Assembly (NCBI GenBank): GCA_003134815.1
Contig: PLCO01000057.1
Coordinates: 1 to 42,381, forward strand
Reading direction: 5' to 3'
Length of the DNA: 42,381 nt
Source: Acidobacteriaceae bacterium
GTDB lineage: Bacteria; Acidobacteriota; Terriglobia; Terriglobales; Acidobacteriaceae
Position 1 is the stretch's first letter. The number at the start of each line of letters is the position of its first letter. A program made the position numbers and the translations under genes. Under the pieces are notes generated by a model. That model had not been told where the DNA came from. It searched no databases and was given only the letters and a program-made list of their open reading frames with translations. Below, one piece after another: positions 1-7,223 of the stretch.

Positions 1-329
1 ACGCGCGGGTTGTACTTCATGGTGCAAGAGCCGAGCGGATACATGCCGAGGTCGATCGCATAGTTCCAGGTGGAGAGCCGCGTGAAGTGGCGGATGATCT
101 CGATTTCGCTTAGTTCGGGAAGCAGCCCCGGCGCTTTGCGGTGCGCGGCGCCCAGCAGCTTTGTGGAGTCGACGGCGGGCACGTCGAGCGGCGGCAGTTT
201 GTAGGCGCGTTTGCCCGGCGAGGACTTTTCGAAAAGCAGCGCCTCGTTCTGCGTCTGGTGCGGACGGACTTTGCCGAGAGTGCGCGGGCCGGTAGAACGG
301 GCTTCAGGACAATTTGCGTTCGCAGCCAT
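1..329 (-). CDS. gcvPB: Glycine dehydrogenase (decarboxylating) subunit 2, N-terminal part
   Basis: This is the PLP-carrying half of the split P-protein of the glycine cleavage system, which decarboxylates glycine and passes the aminomethyl group to the lipoyl arm of GcvH. Only the first 109 residues are inside the window; the gene continues past base 1. Reading the minus strand from the ATG at 329 gives the family N-terminus, with a stretch near residue 24 that reads HQTQNEALLFE and the diagnostic segment MYPLGSCTMKYNP at about residues 95-107. The PLP lysine lies further on, outside the window. A good ribosome site (AGGAG) sits about 5 bases before the ATG. The start lies 8 bases behind the gcvPA stop, so the two subunits are co-transcribed. 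Family assignment is secure. Confidence 0.95.
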   Translation of the reverse strand, partial: MAANANCPEARSTGPRTLGKVRPHQTQNEALLFEKSSPGKRAYKLPPLDVPAVDSTKLLGAAHRKAPGLLPELSEIEIIRHFTRLSTWNYAIDLGMYPLGSCTMKYNPR

Positions 330-337
330 TGCGTCTC

Positions 338-1687
338 CTACGCCTCCACCGCTTCAGCCGCCAGCACTTTGGCCGCGGCGTCAATCTGCTCGCGCGTAAC
401 GACTTCCGTCGCGCACCAAAGTGTGCAGTTGTACAGCTCGGGATACCAGCGGCTTAGCTCGATGCCGCCGACGATTTTGTTTTCGAGTAGCCGCTGGCTC
501 AATGCCGCGGGCGCTTCGTCGGTTTGCAAGACGAATTCGTGGAAGCGTGGCGCGCCGCGAAAATGCAGCTTCGCGCCCTGCTTGCTGCCAAGCGTCTTTG
601 CCGCGTAATCCGCCTTGGCCAGGTTGTGCTCGGCCAGTTCGCGGATTCCCTCTTTGCCGTAGACGGCGAGAAAGATCGTGGCCATGAGCGCGACAAGGGC
701 CTGATTGGTGCAGATGTTCGAGGTCGCCTTTTCGCGGCGGATGTGCTGCTCGCGCGTGGCCAACGTCAGAACGAAGCCGCGATTCCCTGCCCCGTCGACA
801 GTTTGGCCCGCGAGGCGCCCCGGCATTTGCCGCACGAATTGCTCTTTGGCTGCAATAACGCCACAGAACGGCCCACCATAGCTGAGCGCCACGCCGAAGG
901 ACTGCGCTTCCATCGAGACGATATCGGCCTCAACGGGCGGGCGCACAACTCCGAGCGAGACCGCCTCGGCGATGGAAACAATGAGCAACGCGCCTTTGGC
1001 GTGCGCGATCTGCGCGATGGCCGGAATGTCTTCGATGACGCCGAAAAAGTTCGGGCTCTGAATCAGCACGGCGGCAGTTTCTGCGGTGATAGCCGCGTCC
1101 AGCGCCTTCAAGTCGACGCGGCCGGTCTCCGCGTCGTAGCCAACCAAAGTCGTCGGCAGTCCTTGATGTTTCGCGTATGTCGCGAGCACTTCGCGATATT
1201 CCGGGTGAACCGTCGCGGCGACGACGGCCTTGCTGCGCCCAGTCACGCGAACAGCCATCATCACCGCTTCCGCGGCTCCCGTAGACCCGTCGTACATGCT
1301 GGCGTTGGCAACGTCCATGCCGGTGAGCTCGGCGATCATGGTTTGGAACTCGAAGATCGCCTGCAGCGTGCCCTGCGTGATCTCCGCCTGATAAGGCGTA
1401 TAGCTGGTGAGGAACTCGCCGCGCTGAACGAGCGCATCGATAATGACGGGCCGGTAATGGCGATAGGCGCCTGCACCGAGAAAGCTGGCGTAATCGGTCG
1501 CGTTCTTCTGCCCGGCAGCGCGAAAATAGTCGACGATCTCGCTCTCCGCCTGCTGGCGCGGCACAATGAGGTCGCGTTCGAGGCGGTATTCGGCCGGAAT
1601 GCTCGAAAAAAGATCGTCGATGGAAGCCGCGCCGGTTTCGGCCAGCATTTGCCGGCGCTCTTGGTCGGATTTGGGGAGGTAGCGCAT
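338..1687 (-). CDS. gcvPA: Glycine dehydrogenase (decarboxylating) subunit 1
   Basis: This is the N-terminal half of the P-protein (449 residues, the usual size), which forms an alpha2beta2 enzyme with GcvPB in the cytoplasm. It opens with the typical segment [14 protein letters not shown] followed by [14 protein letters not shown]. The core segments [28 protein letters not shown] and [14 protein letters not shown] are all present. No PLP lysine is expected here, because in split enzymes the cofactor is held by subunit 2. The ATG at 1687 matches the family N-terminus. The only Shine-Dalgarno-like bases before it (AGAAG) are the last unit of the 7-bp repeat array at 1694-1725, so the repeat forms the translation leader. 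Transcription order is gcvH, gcvPA, gcvPB; no gcvT is adjacent. Confidence 0.96.
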   Translation of the reverse strand: MRYLPKSDQERRQMLAETGAASIDDLFSSIPAEYRLERDLIVPRQQAESEIVDYFRAAGQKNATDYASFLGAGAYRHYRPVIIDALVQRGEFLTSYTPYQAEITQGTLQAIFEFQTMIAELTGMDVANASMYDGSTGAAEAVMMAVRVTGRSKAVVAATVHPEYREVLATYAKHQGLPTTLVGYDAETGRVDLKALDAAITAETAAVLIQSPNFFGVIEDIPAIAQIAHAKGALLIVSIAEAVSLGVVRPPVEADIVSMEAQSFGVALSYGGPFCGVIAAKEQFVRQMPGRLAGQTVDGAGNRGFVLTLATREQHIRREKATSNICTNQALVALMATIFLAVYGKEGIRELAEHNLAKADYAAKTLGSKQGAKLHFRGAPRFHEFVLQTDEAPAALSQRLLENKIVGGIELSRWYPELYNCTLWCATEVVTREQIDAAAKVLAAEAVEA

Positions 1688-1693
1688 TCTATT

Positions 1694-1725
1694 AGCTTCT
1701 AGCTCCTAGCTTCTAGCTTCTAGCT
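1694..1725. repeat. Heptamer array, AGCTTCT type (4.5 units)
   Basis: Units of seven bases (AGCTTCT, AGCTCCT, AGCTTCT, AGCTTCT, AGCT) lie directly upstream of the gcvPA start. They are the reverse complement of the AGAAGCT-type units at 1806-1833, so the two arrays form the arms of an inverted repeat. The roughly 80-base loop contains its own small hairpin (ACAGGC at 1739-1744 with GCCTGT at 1752-1757). Confidence 0.85.
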
Positions 1726-1805
1726 AAAAGCCCGTGCGACAGGCCGTCTTTGCCTGTTCTGAAGTCCAATTCGGTCGCCGCCGCTTCTAAACCACCGGAA
1801 CAACT

Positions 1806-1833
1806 AGAGGCTAGGAGCTAGAAGCTAGCAGCT
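1806..1833. repeat. Heptamer array, AGAAGCT type (4 units)
   Basis: Four consecutive seven-base units of the form AGNNGCT (AGAGGCT, AGGAGCT, AGAAGCT, AGCAGCT) end two bases before the gcvH stop codon (TAA read on the minus strand, 1838-1836). They pair with the array at 1694-1725. A folded structure here would sit in the gcvH-gcvPA intercistronic RNA. Confidence 0.85.
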
Positions 1834-1835
1834 AA

Positions 1836-2222
1836 TTATTTTGTCTCCTCTGCGATAAATGCCTCGTAAGCCGCCGCATCGAGTAGCGCGTTCAGCTCCG
1901 CAGGATTCGAAAGCTCGACTTTGATGATCCATGTGGCGTGCGCGTTCTCGTTGATTTTGTCCGGCGCGGTCTTCAGCTCTTCGTTCACCGCGGTGACCTT
2001 GCCGCTGACGGGCGAAAAAAGATCGCTAACGGCCTTGACGCTTTCAACCGAGCCGAATGTCGCATTGGCCGTGACTGCGTCGCCCACCTTGGGAGCATCG
2101 ACATACACAATGTCGCCGAGCGAGTTCTGCGCATAGTCCGTGATTCCGATGGAGCCAATGGGGCCGTCGACAGAAATCCATTCGTGCTCGCGGGTATAGC
2201 GGTAGTCCGTGGGATAAGGCAT
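1836..2222 (-). CDS. gcvH: Glycine cleavage system H protein
   Basis: This is the lipoyl carrier that shuttles the aminomethyl group between the P and T proteins and is reoxidised by dihydrolipoamide dehydrogenase. It has 128 residues, the normal length. The start YRYTREHEWISV and the segment ITDYAQNSLGDIVYVDAP are family hallmarks. The lipoylated lysine is Lys63 in the sequence ESVKAVSD. The ATG at 2222 is preceded by AAGGAG about 10 bases upstream. The gene stands between two repeat-filled spacers (1688-1835 and 2223-2466). I see no glycine riboswitch in the 244-base upstream gap. Confidence 0.97.
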   Translation of the reverse strand: MPYPTDYRYTREHEWISVDGPIGSIGITDYAQNSLGDIVYVDAPKVGDAVTANATFGSVESVKAVSDLFSPVSGKVTAVNEELKTAPDKINENAHATWIIKVELSNPAELNALLDAAAYEAFIAEETK

Positions 2223-2303
2223 GGCGAGTCTGCTCCTTCTTCTAAGACTGCGAAACTCCAGTTTAAGGCGAGAGGGCTGGACGACGTGAGGAAAAGGGGG
2301 AAG

Positions 2304-2338
2304 ACAGGGAGCAGGGAGTAGCGAATAGGGAGTAGAAA
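2304..2338. repeat. Heptamer array, NNAGGGA type (5 units)
   Basis: Seven-base units ACAGGGA, GCAGGGA, GTAGCGA, ATAGGGA and GTAGAAA run head to tail, the third and fifth imperfect. They lie in the gap between truB and gcvH and are inverted relative to the array at 2444-2464, leaving a spacer of about 105 bases. The same family recurs at 36402-36439, next to the rlpA-like stop codon. Confidence 0.8.
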
Positions 2339-2443
2339 GCTTGACGATTCGACTCGCCTTGCAGTCCGCTCGAAATCTAGGCCGGCTCGATCTACCCTGA
2401 CAGATTGTTACGATCCAAATGCTGGCGCATTAGGGTGTCGACG

Positions 2444-2464
2444 TTCCTATTCCCTACTCCCTGT
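2444..2464. repeat. Heptamer array, TCCCTNN type (3 units)
   Basis: Three units (TTCCTAT, TCCCTAC, TCCCTGT) end two bases before the truB stop codon (2469-2467 on the minus strand). This is the opposite orientation of the 2304-2338 array, so the two can pair across the truB-gcvH spacer. The rest of this spacer shows no gene or recognisable riboswitch. Confidence 0.8.
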
Positions 2465-2466
2465 CT

Positions 2467-3351
2467 TTACCCCATCACCACCACCGGCTGAAACAGCGTT
2501 CCTGCCACTCTGCAGGCAATTCCGACAAGCTCGCGCGGTCCGGCAAAGACCTTCACCAGCGGCGCGGCGGAGAACTCCGGCAGATTGGCCTGCGCCCCGT
2601 TGCGCAGCCGGCCCAGCGTCTGGCTGTCACCGGTTACGGCGGGCATCTCCGGCAGCAAGGTGCGTGGATGGACACACAAATTCTCCAGGGCCGCTGCATT
2701 CCCGGCCAGTGATTCGAGTTCGTCTAGTGGGCGTGCTTCGGCCAGCGTGAATGCGCCCGCCCGCGTGCGCCGGAGGCGGCTCAAGTGCGCGCCACACTCA
2801 AGATCGCGACCCAGCTCGTGCGCGATGGAACGCACATAACCGCCGGCGCTGATGTCGATGGTGAAACCGGCCTCGGGCCCATCCAGCGACTCGATCACAA
2901 ATTCGTCGATTCGAATCCGAGCCGGCTTTAACTGCACTGGTTTACCTTGGCGCGCCGACTTGTACGCGGGCTGTCCGTCGACTTTCTTGGCGGAAAACTG
3001 CGGCGGCATTTGTTCCATCTCGCCATGAAAGCGCGCGGCCGCCGCACGCACCTGCTCCAGCGTCACTGCCACTTCCGGCCAGCGATCCGGGCCTGCGGGC
3101 TCTCCTTCGGCATCATAGGTGTCGGTCGCGAAACCGAAGCGGATGCTTCCGGTATAGCTCTTCTCCGCGGCGGAAAAATACTGCGCGAGGCGCGTAAACT
3201 TGCCCATCAGCAGCGGCAAAACGCCGGTGGCCATGGGGTCCAGCGTGCCCAGGTGGCCTATCGATTGCTCGCCGGTGATCCTTCGCAGGCGGTTCACCAC
3301 ATCGTGGCTGGTCATGCCGCCCGGCTTATCTATGACAAGAAGCCCGTTCAC
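2467..3351 (-). CDS. truB: tRNA pseudouridine(55) synthase TruB
   Basis: This enzyme converts uridine 55 in the T-arm of tRNAs to pseudouridine. The 294-residue length is normal. The N-terminus NGLLVIDKPGGMTSHDVV and the segment GHLGTLDPMATGVLPLL are signatures of the family, and the catalytic aspartate is Asp38 in GTLDP. Further conserved parts are the tyrosine-containing KSYTGSIRFG near residue 85 and GGYVRSIAHELG near residue 186. The remaining C-terminal 90 residues are less conserved. The start ATG at 3351 is divergent from the CHAD gene at 3418, so the 66-base gap must hold promoters for both directions. Confidence 0.96.
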   Translation of the reverse strand: MNGLLVIDKPGGMTSHDVVNRLRRITGEQSIGHLGTLDPMATGVLPLLMGKFTRLAQYFSAAEKSYTGSIRFGFATDTYDAEGEPAGPDRWPEVAVTLEQVRAAAARFHGEMEQMPPQFSAKKVDGQPAYKSARQGKPVQLKPARIRIDEFVIESLDGPEAGFTIDISAGGYVRSIAHELGRDLECGAHLSRLRRTRAGAFTLAEARPLDELESLAGNAAALENLCVHPRTLLPEMPAVTGDSQTLGRLRNGAQANLPEFSAAPLVKVFAGPRELVGIACRVAGTLFQPVVVMG

Positions 3352-3379
3352 TTCATCACTTTAGCCGCATGCTCAACGC

Positions 3380-3407
3380 TTGCCAACCCAGGGCACGACA
3401 CTAAAAT
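3380..3407 (+). promoter_or_regulatory. Candidate promoter of the CHAD gene
   Basis: A TTGCCA box (3380-3385) and a TAAAAT box (3402-3407) are 16 bases apart. Transcription would start at about 3414, only a few bases before the ATG at 3418, so the transcript would be nearly leaderless. This is a sequence match only. Confidence 0.35.
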
Positions 3408-3417
3408 CTAGGGAGAG

Positions 3418-4290
3418 ATGGCAGAAGAGCTGGAACGCGCGCGCAAAGCGCTGCGGGAACTGAGCAAGACGCTCAAGAGCTTGTCGACGGACCCGCCGCC
3501 CAACGAGGTTCACAAACTGCGCACGACTACGCGACGCGTGGAAGCGATTGTCTCCGTGCTGTCGCAGTTGGAGGGCAAGGAATCGCGGCGCCTGCTCAAG
3601 TCGATTGAGCCGGTGCGCAAGGCGGCCGGCGGCGTGCGCGAAATGGATGTTTTGATCGTCAACGCGCGCAAGCTGGCGCGCCAGTCGACCGGCGATTCCC
3701 TCACCCGACTCCCCGGCGACTCTGTCGGCCGACTCCGCGACGACTCTGTCGCCCGGCTTGTCGAACAGCTCCAGATTGCGCGGCAGCACAACGCTGTTGA
3801 GTTGCGGCGCGCAATCGGCAGGCGGCGCGACTCGGCTCGCGAAAATCTAAAGCAGTACATCAGGCTCGTTCGCGCCGAATCGGTTCGCGCTAAACGGTCG
3901 GCATCCGCCAATGGATCGGCCGCGAATGACGGGATCCACGCCGCGGCGATCAATGTGCACCGCGAACTTGGCGAATGGCTGCCGCTGAATGCAGAGAACA
4001 TTCACGCCTTCCGGCTGAAAGTGAAGGCGCTTCGCTACATCCTGCAGCTTTCCGCGGATGCAAATCCTCGCCTGGGCGATGCTCTGGGCAACGTCCAGCG
4101 CCGCGTCGGCGACTGGCACGATTGGCACCAGTTGCAGGAGATCGCGCGCGAGATTCTGAATCAGAAACGGGATGGCGTGCTGTTGGCGCGGATCAACCAG
4201 ACCACGGCGCAAAGGTTCAGCCAGGCGCTCGCGGCCGCGAATGCGCTTCGCGGAAAGTACCTGAACATGCCGGTCGCGCATGGGGTTTGA
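3418..4290 (+). CDS. CHAD domain protein
   Basis: This is a 290-residue all-helical protein with the two CHAD half-motifs: VHKLRTTTRRVEAIV near residue 24 and IHAFRLKVKALRYIL near residue 195. The conserved histidines and Arg/Lys residues form a basic pore. In known members CHAD binds inorganic polyphosphate, so association with polyphosphate granules is likely, but no partner gene (ppk, ppx) is adjacent. The middle contains an in-frame 8-residue repeat (GDSLTRLP, GDSVGRLR, DDSVARLV; residues about 92-115) encoded by a 24-bp DNA repeat. The ATG at 3418 is immediately preceded by GGGAGAG with only 2-3 bases of spacing, which is short. There is no membrane segment or signal peptide. Confidence 0.88.
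   Translation: MAEELERARKALRELSKTLKSLSTDPPPNEVHKLRTTTRRVEAIVSVLSQLEGKESRRLLKSIEPVRKAAGGVREMDVLIVNARKLARQSTGDSLTRLPGDSVGRLRDDSVARLVEQLQIARQHNAVELRRAIGRRRDSARENLKQYIRLVRAESVRAKRSASANGSAANDGIHAAAINVHRELGEWLPLNAENIHAFRLKVKALRYILQLSADANPRLGDALGNVQRRVGDWHDWHQLQEIAREILNQKRDGVLLARINQTTAQRFSQALAAANALRGKYLNMPVAHGV
3691..3762 (+). repeat. Three 24-bp in-frame tandem repeats inside the CHAD gene
   Basis: Units are 3691-3714, 3715-3738 and 3739-3762. Each encodes eight residues of the pattern (G/D)DS(L/V)xRLx. The copies differ at several positions, so the duplication is not recent. Confidence 0.8.
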
Positions 4291-4332
4291 AGCACCAAAC
4301 GGAGTGAGGCGACCCGCCCCGCCGCGCGTGCT

Positions 4333-4965
4333 TTAGAGGGTCCCGGCGCCAGGTTGCCGCAGCAGAGAGAGGAACTCCGCGCGCGTCTCTTTTTGCCGGA
4401 AGCAGCCCACCATCGCGCTCGTCACTGTAGACGAGAGCTGCTTTTCGATGCCGCGCATCATCATGCAGAGGTGCCGCGCCTCAATCACCACGCCCACGCC
4501 CTGCGGCTCGATGGCTTCCTGAATGGAGTCGGCGATTTGCTGCGTCAGCCGCTCCTGCACCTGCAGGCGCCGCGCAAAGACCTCGATGAGACGAGGAATT
4601 TTGCTGAGGCCGATGACCTTGCCCTTGGGAATATAGGCCACGTGAACCTTGCCGAAGAAAGGCAGCATGTGGTGCTCGCAAAGCGAGAACATCTCGATGT
4701 CCTTGACGATGACCATTTCGTCATATTCCACCTCGAACATTGCCCCGCGCAGAATTTTCCTGGGATCCTGGTCGTATCCCTTGGTGAGGAACGCCAGCGC
4801 CTTCTCCACGCGCTCCGGGGTCGCGCGCAGGCCGTCGCGATCCGGATCCTCGCCCAGGCGGGCCAGAATCTCGCGATACATTTCCTGGGTGCTGAAGCTG
4901 CTCAGCCCTTCGTCCGCCTCGGTTGCCCCACGAACAGGTCGATTCACCGCAATTGGATGCGCCAT
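4333..4965 (-). CDS. folE: GTP cyclohydrolase I
   Basis: This enzyme opens GTP to 7,8-dihydroneopterin triphosphate, the entry step to folate, biopterin and deazapurine pathways. Its 210 residues are typical of the T-fold enzyme. The zinc ligands are visible: Cys96 in [10 protein letters not shown], His99 and Cys167 in [10 protein letters not shown]. Other conserved parts are [27 protein letters not shown] and the [12 protein letters not shown] segment. The start lies 6 bases after the stop of the neighbouring pterin synthase gene, so the three genes form one operon with folE last. This supports a pterin product made from the FolE output by the two upstream paralogues. Confidence 0.97.
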   Translation of the reverse strand: MAHPIAVNRPVRGATEADEGLSSFSTQEMYREILARLGEDPDRDGLRATPERVEKALAFLTKGYDQDPRKILRGAMFEVEYDEMVIVKDIEMFSLCEHHMLPFFGKVHVAYIPKGKVIGLSKIPRLIEVFARRLQVQERLTQQIADSIQEAIEPQGVGVVIEARHLCMMMRGIEKQLSSTVTSAMVGCFRQKETRAEFLSLLRQPGAGTL

Positions 4966-4971
4966 TGTTCT

Positions 4972-5382
4972 CTATCCCTTCGCTGAACACTCAAAGAAAT
5001 TGTTTTCCGTCTCTTCCACGCGGACATTCTCAAGGTCACCCGCCGGCAGAGCATCGTGCAACAAATTAAAGATCGTCTTACAGAAATTCTCCGTGGTCGG
5101 AACGCGATCGGCAAACAGCGGATCGAGATTCAGGTTGGCGTGGTCGAACCGGTCCAGCACACGCGCCCGTACCGCGTCATCCATCGCCACCAGGTCAACC
5201 ACCATTCCCGTCTCCGCATCCACCGCGCCGCCCACCAAAACCTCGACAAAATAATTGTGGCCGTGGCCATGCTCGTTGTTGCACTTGCCATACGCCGTGC
5301 GGTTTTGCTCGGCCGTAAGCGCCGGAGTGTGCAGCCGGTGGCTGGCGCTGAGCAAATAACGGCGGCCGAAGTACGCTCTCAC
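4972..5382 (-). CDS. 6-pyruvoyl/6-carboxytetrahydropterin synthase family protein (second copy)
   Basis: This 136-residue T-fold enzyme acts on dihydroneopterin triphosphate from FolE. The zinc ligands are His15, His40 and His42, the last two in GHGHNY. The catalytic Cys34 is in GKCNNEHGHGHNY. The other active-site parts DHANLNLD, VPTTEN and VRVEETENN are intact. The Cys...NxxGHGHNY pattern is closer to the pyruvoyl-tetrahydropterin (biopterin-type) enzymes than to the CxxxHGHS pattern of typical bacterial QueD, so I do not assign a gene symbol. The start overlaps the stop of the preceding paralogue by 4 bases (ATGA), implying translational coupling. Product could be 6-carboxy- or 6-pyruvoyl-tetrahydropterin. 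Confidence 0.9.
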   Translation of the reverse strand: MRAYFGRRYLLSASHRLHTPALTAEQNRTAYGKCNNEHGHGHNYFVEVLVGGAVDAETGMVVDLVAMDDAVRARVLDRFDHANLNLDPLFADRVPTTENFCKTIFNLLHDALPAGDLENVRVEETENNFFECSAKG

Positions 5383-5810
5383 GCCTCACCCCGATACTCG
5401 GCGAAAATCTCCGGCGTCTCATAAACGCGAATGCGGCTCAAGCGCGCAACGCCTGCCGCCGTGACGACCGGTTCCAGCCGCTTCCACGCCGCAATGGCGA
5501 TGTTTTCCGTGGTCGGAATGGAGTGCTTAAACTCCGGCACATCGAGATTCAGGTGCTTGTGGTCGTATGCGGCCAAAACCTCGCGCCCCATCACGCCCTT
5601 GAGCCACTTCAGATCGACTACGAATCCAGTCACGGGGTCCGGCTCGCCGGCCACGGTCACCTCCAGCGTGTAATTGTGGCCGTGCCCGTTGCGATTTGCA
5701 CAGCGCCCAAAGACGCGCTCATTCTTCTCCGCGGGCCAGGATTCATTCCAGTAGTAATGCGATGCGGAAAACGTCGCCCGCCGCGTTAAAAAGATCATTC
5801 CTGCCCCCAC
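5379..5810 (-). CDS. 6-pyruvoyl/6-carboxytetrahydropterin synthase family protein (first copy)
   Basis: This is the first gene of the pterin operon, 143 residues from the ATG at 5810 (or 139 from the second Met, MIFLTRR). The zinc ligands are His18, His43 and His45, and the catalytic cysteine is Cys37 in GRCANRNGHGHNY. The motifs DHKHLNLD, IPTTEN and RIRVYETPE are all present, so it should be active. It is clearly diverged from the copy at 4972-5382, so this is an old duplication or two separate acquisitions. Two complete active sites in one operon with folE suggest two different reactions or a hetero-oligomer; that is inference. The 152-base gap upstream has no clear promoter and no recognisable preQ1 element. 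Confidence 0.9.
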   Translation of the reverse strand: MGAGMIFLTRRATFSASHYYWNESWPAEKNERVFGRCANRNGHGHNYTLEVTVAGEPDPVTGFVVDLKWLKGVMGREVLAAYDHKHLNLDVPEFKHSIPTTENIAIAAWKRLEPVVTAAGVARLSRIRVYETPEIFAEYRGEA

Positions 5811-5944
5811 TTAAGAGATTCCACAGCTGAGCAAAGGTTTCACGGAGCCAGTATGAATTGGATCCAAGATGAATTTTCGCGGTATCGAAAAATCCCTGCT
5901 CGGCTCACGACCCGCTCAAAAAGCCACGCCGGGGCTGTCTCCGC

Positions 5945-5959
5945 ACAGCCATAGGCTGT
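5945..5959. repeat. Perfect 6-bp hairpin after the glycosyltransferase stop
   Basis: ACAGCC, a 3-base loop ATA and GGCTGT form a perfect stem 3 bases beyond the glycosyltransferase stop codon (minus strand). GGCTGTCTCC also occurs as a direct repeat on both sides. No T-run follows at once on the minus strand, so a terminator role is uncertain. Confidence 0.4.
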
Positions 5960-5962
5960 CTC

Positions 5963-7174
5963 CTACGCCGCATAACTCCGTCCCTTCCAGCTTACGCGCT
6001 TGAGAATGCAGTGCTGAAACCAGCTGCGATAAAGCAGCACCACAAAGAGCGGCAGACCCAGCGGCGCGAGCGCGCAATCGATGAAGGGAAAGTTCGACTT
6101 GGCCACCCGCGAATAGAACCGGAACAGCGTGCGCAGCCAGAGCAATGCAAGGACCCATCCGGCGCCCAACCACTCCAGCCCATGCGCGCCCAGCCGCGCG
6201 TCCCAAAGTTTGTAAGCGAGGATTGGCAGTCCGAACAGCAGCGCAAAATCGACAGCCCTGAACACTGCCAGCAAGAGCGCGTTGTTGAACAGCAATTTCA
6301 GATTCTTGGTCCAGCCCTCGATCATTGCCGCCGTGCTGCGATACATGCGCGCAGCGACGGCGTCGTCAGCATAGCGAAAGCGCAGGCCCACCTTGCGCCG
6401 CTTGGCCAGGAACGCGAGTTCCACGTCTTCGAGGACTTTGCCGGCCACGCTCGGGTGTCCGCCCAGCCGGCGGTAGGCCTCGCGCTCCACCAGCAGAAAC
6501 TGGCCATTGGCAGCGGCGATGCGCTGCGCGGCATCGGAGACCTTGGCCGGCGGATAGGCCAGCGCGAGCTCGCAAAAAACCAGCGGCATGAGCGACCGCT
6601 GCGCCAGCCCGCGAACAATTTGCCGCGGCGAGTAGCTCAGCATGCCCACTTTGTAGCGCTCTGCCTCGTGGATCGCACGGCGCAGATTGCCCGGCTCGTG
6701 AATCGTGTCGGCGTCAGTAAACAGCAACCAGCGGCCCCGCGCTCGCCGCGCCGCAGTCCAAACGGCATTCACCTTCCCCGTCCAGTCCGGCTCAAGCTCG
6801 CCGGCCTCCAGCAAGGTGACGCTCGCAAACCCGCGCGCGATCTCGGCCGTGCGGTCAGTCGAGTGATCGTCCACCACGATCAACTCCCAGTCGTGGCCCA
6901 GCGCAAAGGTTTCTTCCGATTGGCTGACCAGCGACTGCAGGCACTCGCCCAGGCAGTCTTCCTCGTTGCGCGCGGGCACAATCACCGAAAGCTCAATCAG
7001 CTGCTCCGGCTCCGGCTGGTCGAAAACCGTTCCGGGGACTGTTCTGCCGGCCCAGTCGCGCCAGTCGGTCGCGGGCGCCGAGGTTTCAGCGGGATCGGCA
7101 AGGCCCAGCACGGGCTTCCAGCCGCCGGCCCTGCCTCCGGTCTTGCCCTTGTCAGGCTCATCTCTTTGGCTCAT
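5963..7174 (-). CDS. Family 2 glycosyltransferase, HpnB-like
   Basis: This 403-residue enzyme has a GT-A catalytic domain at residues 60-290 and a membrane-associated C-terminus with about three hydrophobic segments. ELSVIVPARNEEDCL begins the nucleotide-binding fold, VVDDHSTDRTAEIA is the second strand, and FTDADTIHEP (Asp154-Ala-Asp156) carries the DXD-type metal site. ANGQFLLVEREAYRRLGGH and VLEDVELAFLAKR supply the acceptor-side ED motif. This combination resembles the hopanoid-associated glycosyltransferase HpnB, but no hopanoid genes (shc, hpnC-H) are next to it, so the lipid or sugar substrate is unknown. The first 58 residues are low in conservation and the true start could be later. 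It is divergent from the lipoprotein gene at 7224. Confidence 0.8.
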   Translation of the reverse strand: MSQRDEPDKGKTGGRAGGWKPVLGLADPAETSAPATDWRDWAGRTVPGTVFDQPEPEQLIELSVIVPARNEEDCLGECLQSLVSQSEETFALGHDWELIVVDDHSTDRTAEIARGFASVTLLEAGELEPDWTGKVNAVWTAARRARGRWLLFTDADTIHEPGNLRRAIHEAERYKVGMLSYSPRQIVRGLAQRSLMPLVFCELALAYPPAKVSDAAQRIAAANGQFLLVEREAYRRLGGHPSVAGKVLEDVELAFLAKRRKVGLRFRYADDAVAARMYRSTAAMIEGWTKNLKLLFNNALLLAVFRAVDFALLFGLPILAYKLWDARLGAHGLEWLGAGWVLALLWLRTLFRFYSRVAKSNFPFIDCALAPLGLPLFVVLLYRSWFQHCILKRVSWKGRSYAA

Positions 7175-7211
7175 CGCGCCTCGCCATTTTTCTTCCCGAC
7201 CTTCCGCTCCG

Positions 7212-7220
7212 TATTATAAG
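7212..7220 (+). promoter_or_regulatory. -10-like box just before the lipoprotein start
   Basis: TATTATAAG at 7212-7220 resembles a -10 element, with a weak T-rich -35 region near 7187. Transcription would start at or beside the GTG at 7224, giving a leaderless mRNA. The AAGG at 7218-7221 is too close to that codon to be a normal ribosome site. Confidence 0.25.
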
Positions 7221-7223
7221 GAT

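Noticed and set aside
524..1702. 392-codon plus-strand frame opposite gcvPA
   Set aside because: It is antisense to a certain gene and its translation is Arg/Gly-rich with no family pattern.
1694..2464. Heptamer arrays as a CRISPR array
   Set aside because: Units are 7 bases with no unique spacers, and there are no cas genes.
2223..2466. Glycine riboswitch upstream of gcvH
   Set aside because: I looked for the conserved tandem aptamer core and found only heptamer arrays and unstructured spacer.
6011..7219. 402-codon plus-strand frame opposite the glycosyltransferase
   Set aside because: Shadow of a GC-rich gene; no motifs, composition rich in Arg, Gln and Ala.
6966..7223. N-terminal extension of the thioredoxin-fold lipoprotein from an ATG at 6966
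   Set aside because: It would run antisense through the glycosyltransferase and place 86 residues before a clear lipoprotein signal peptide.
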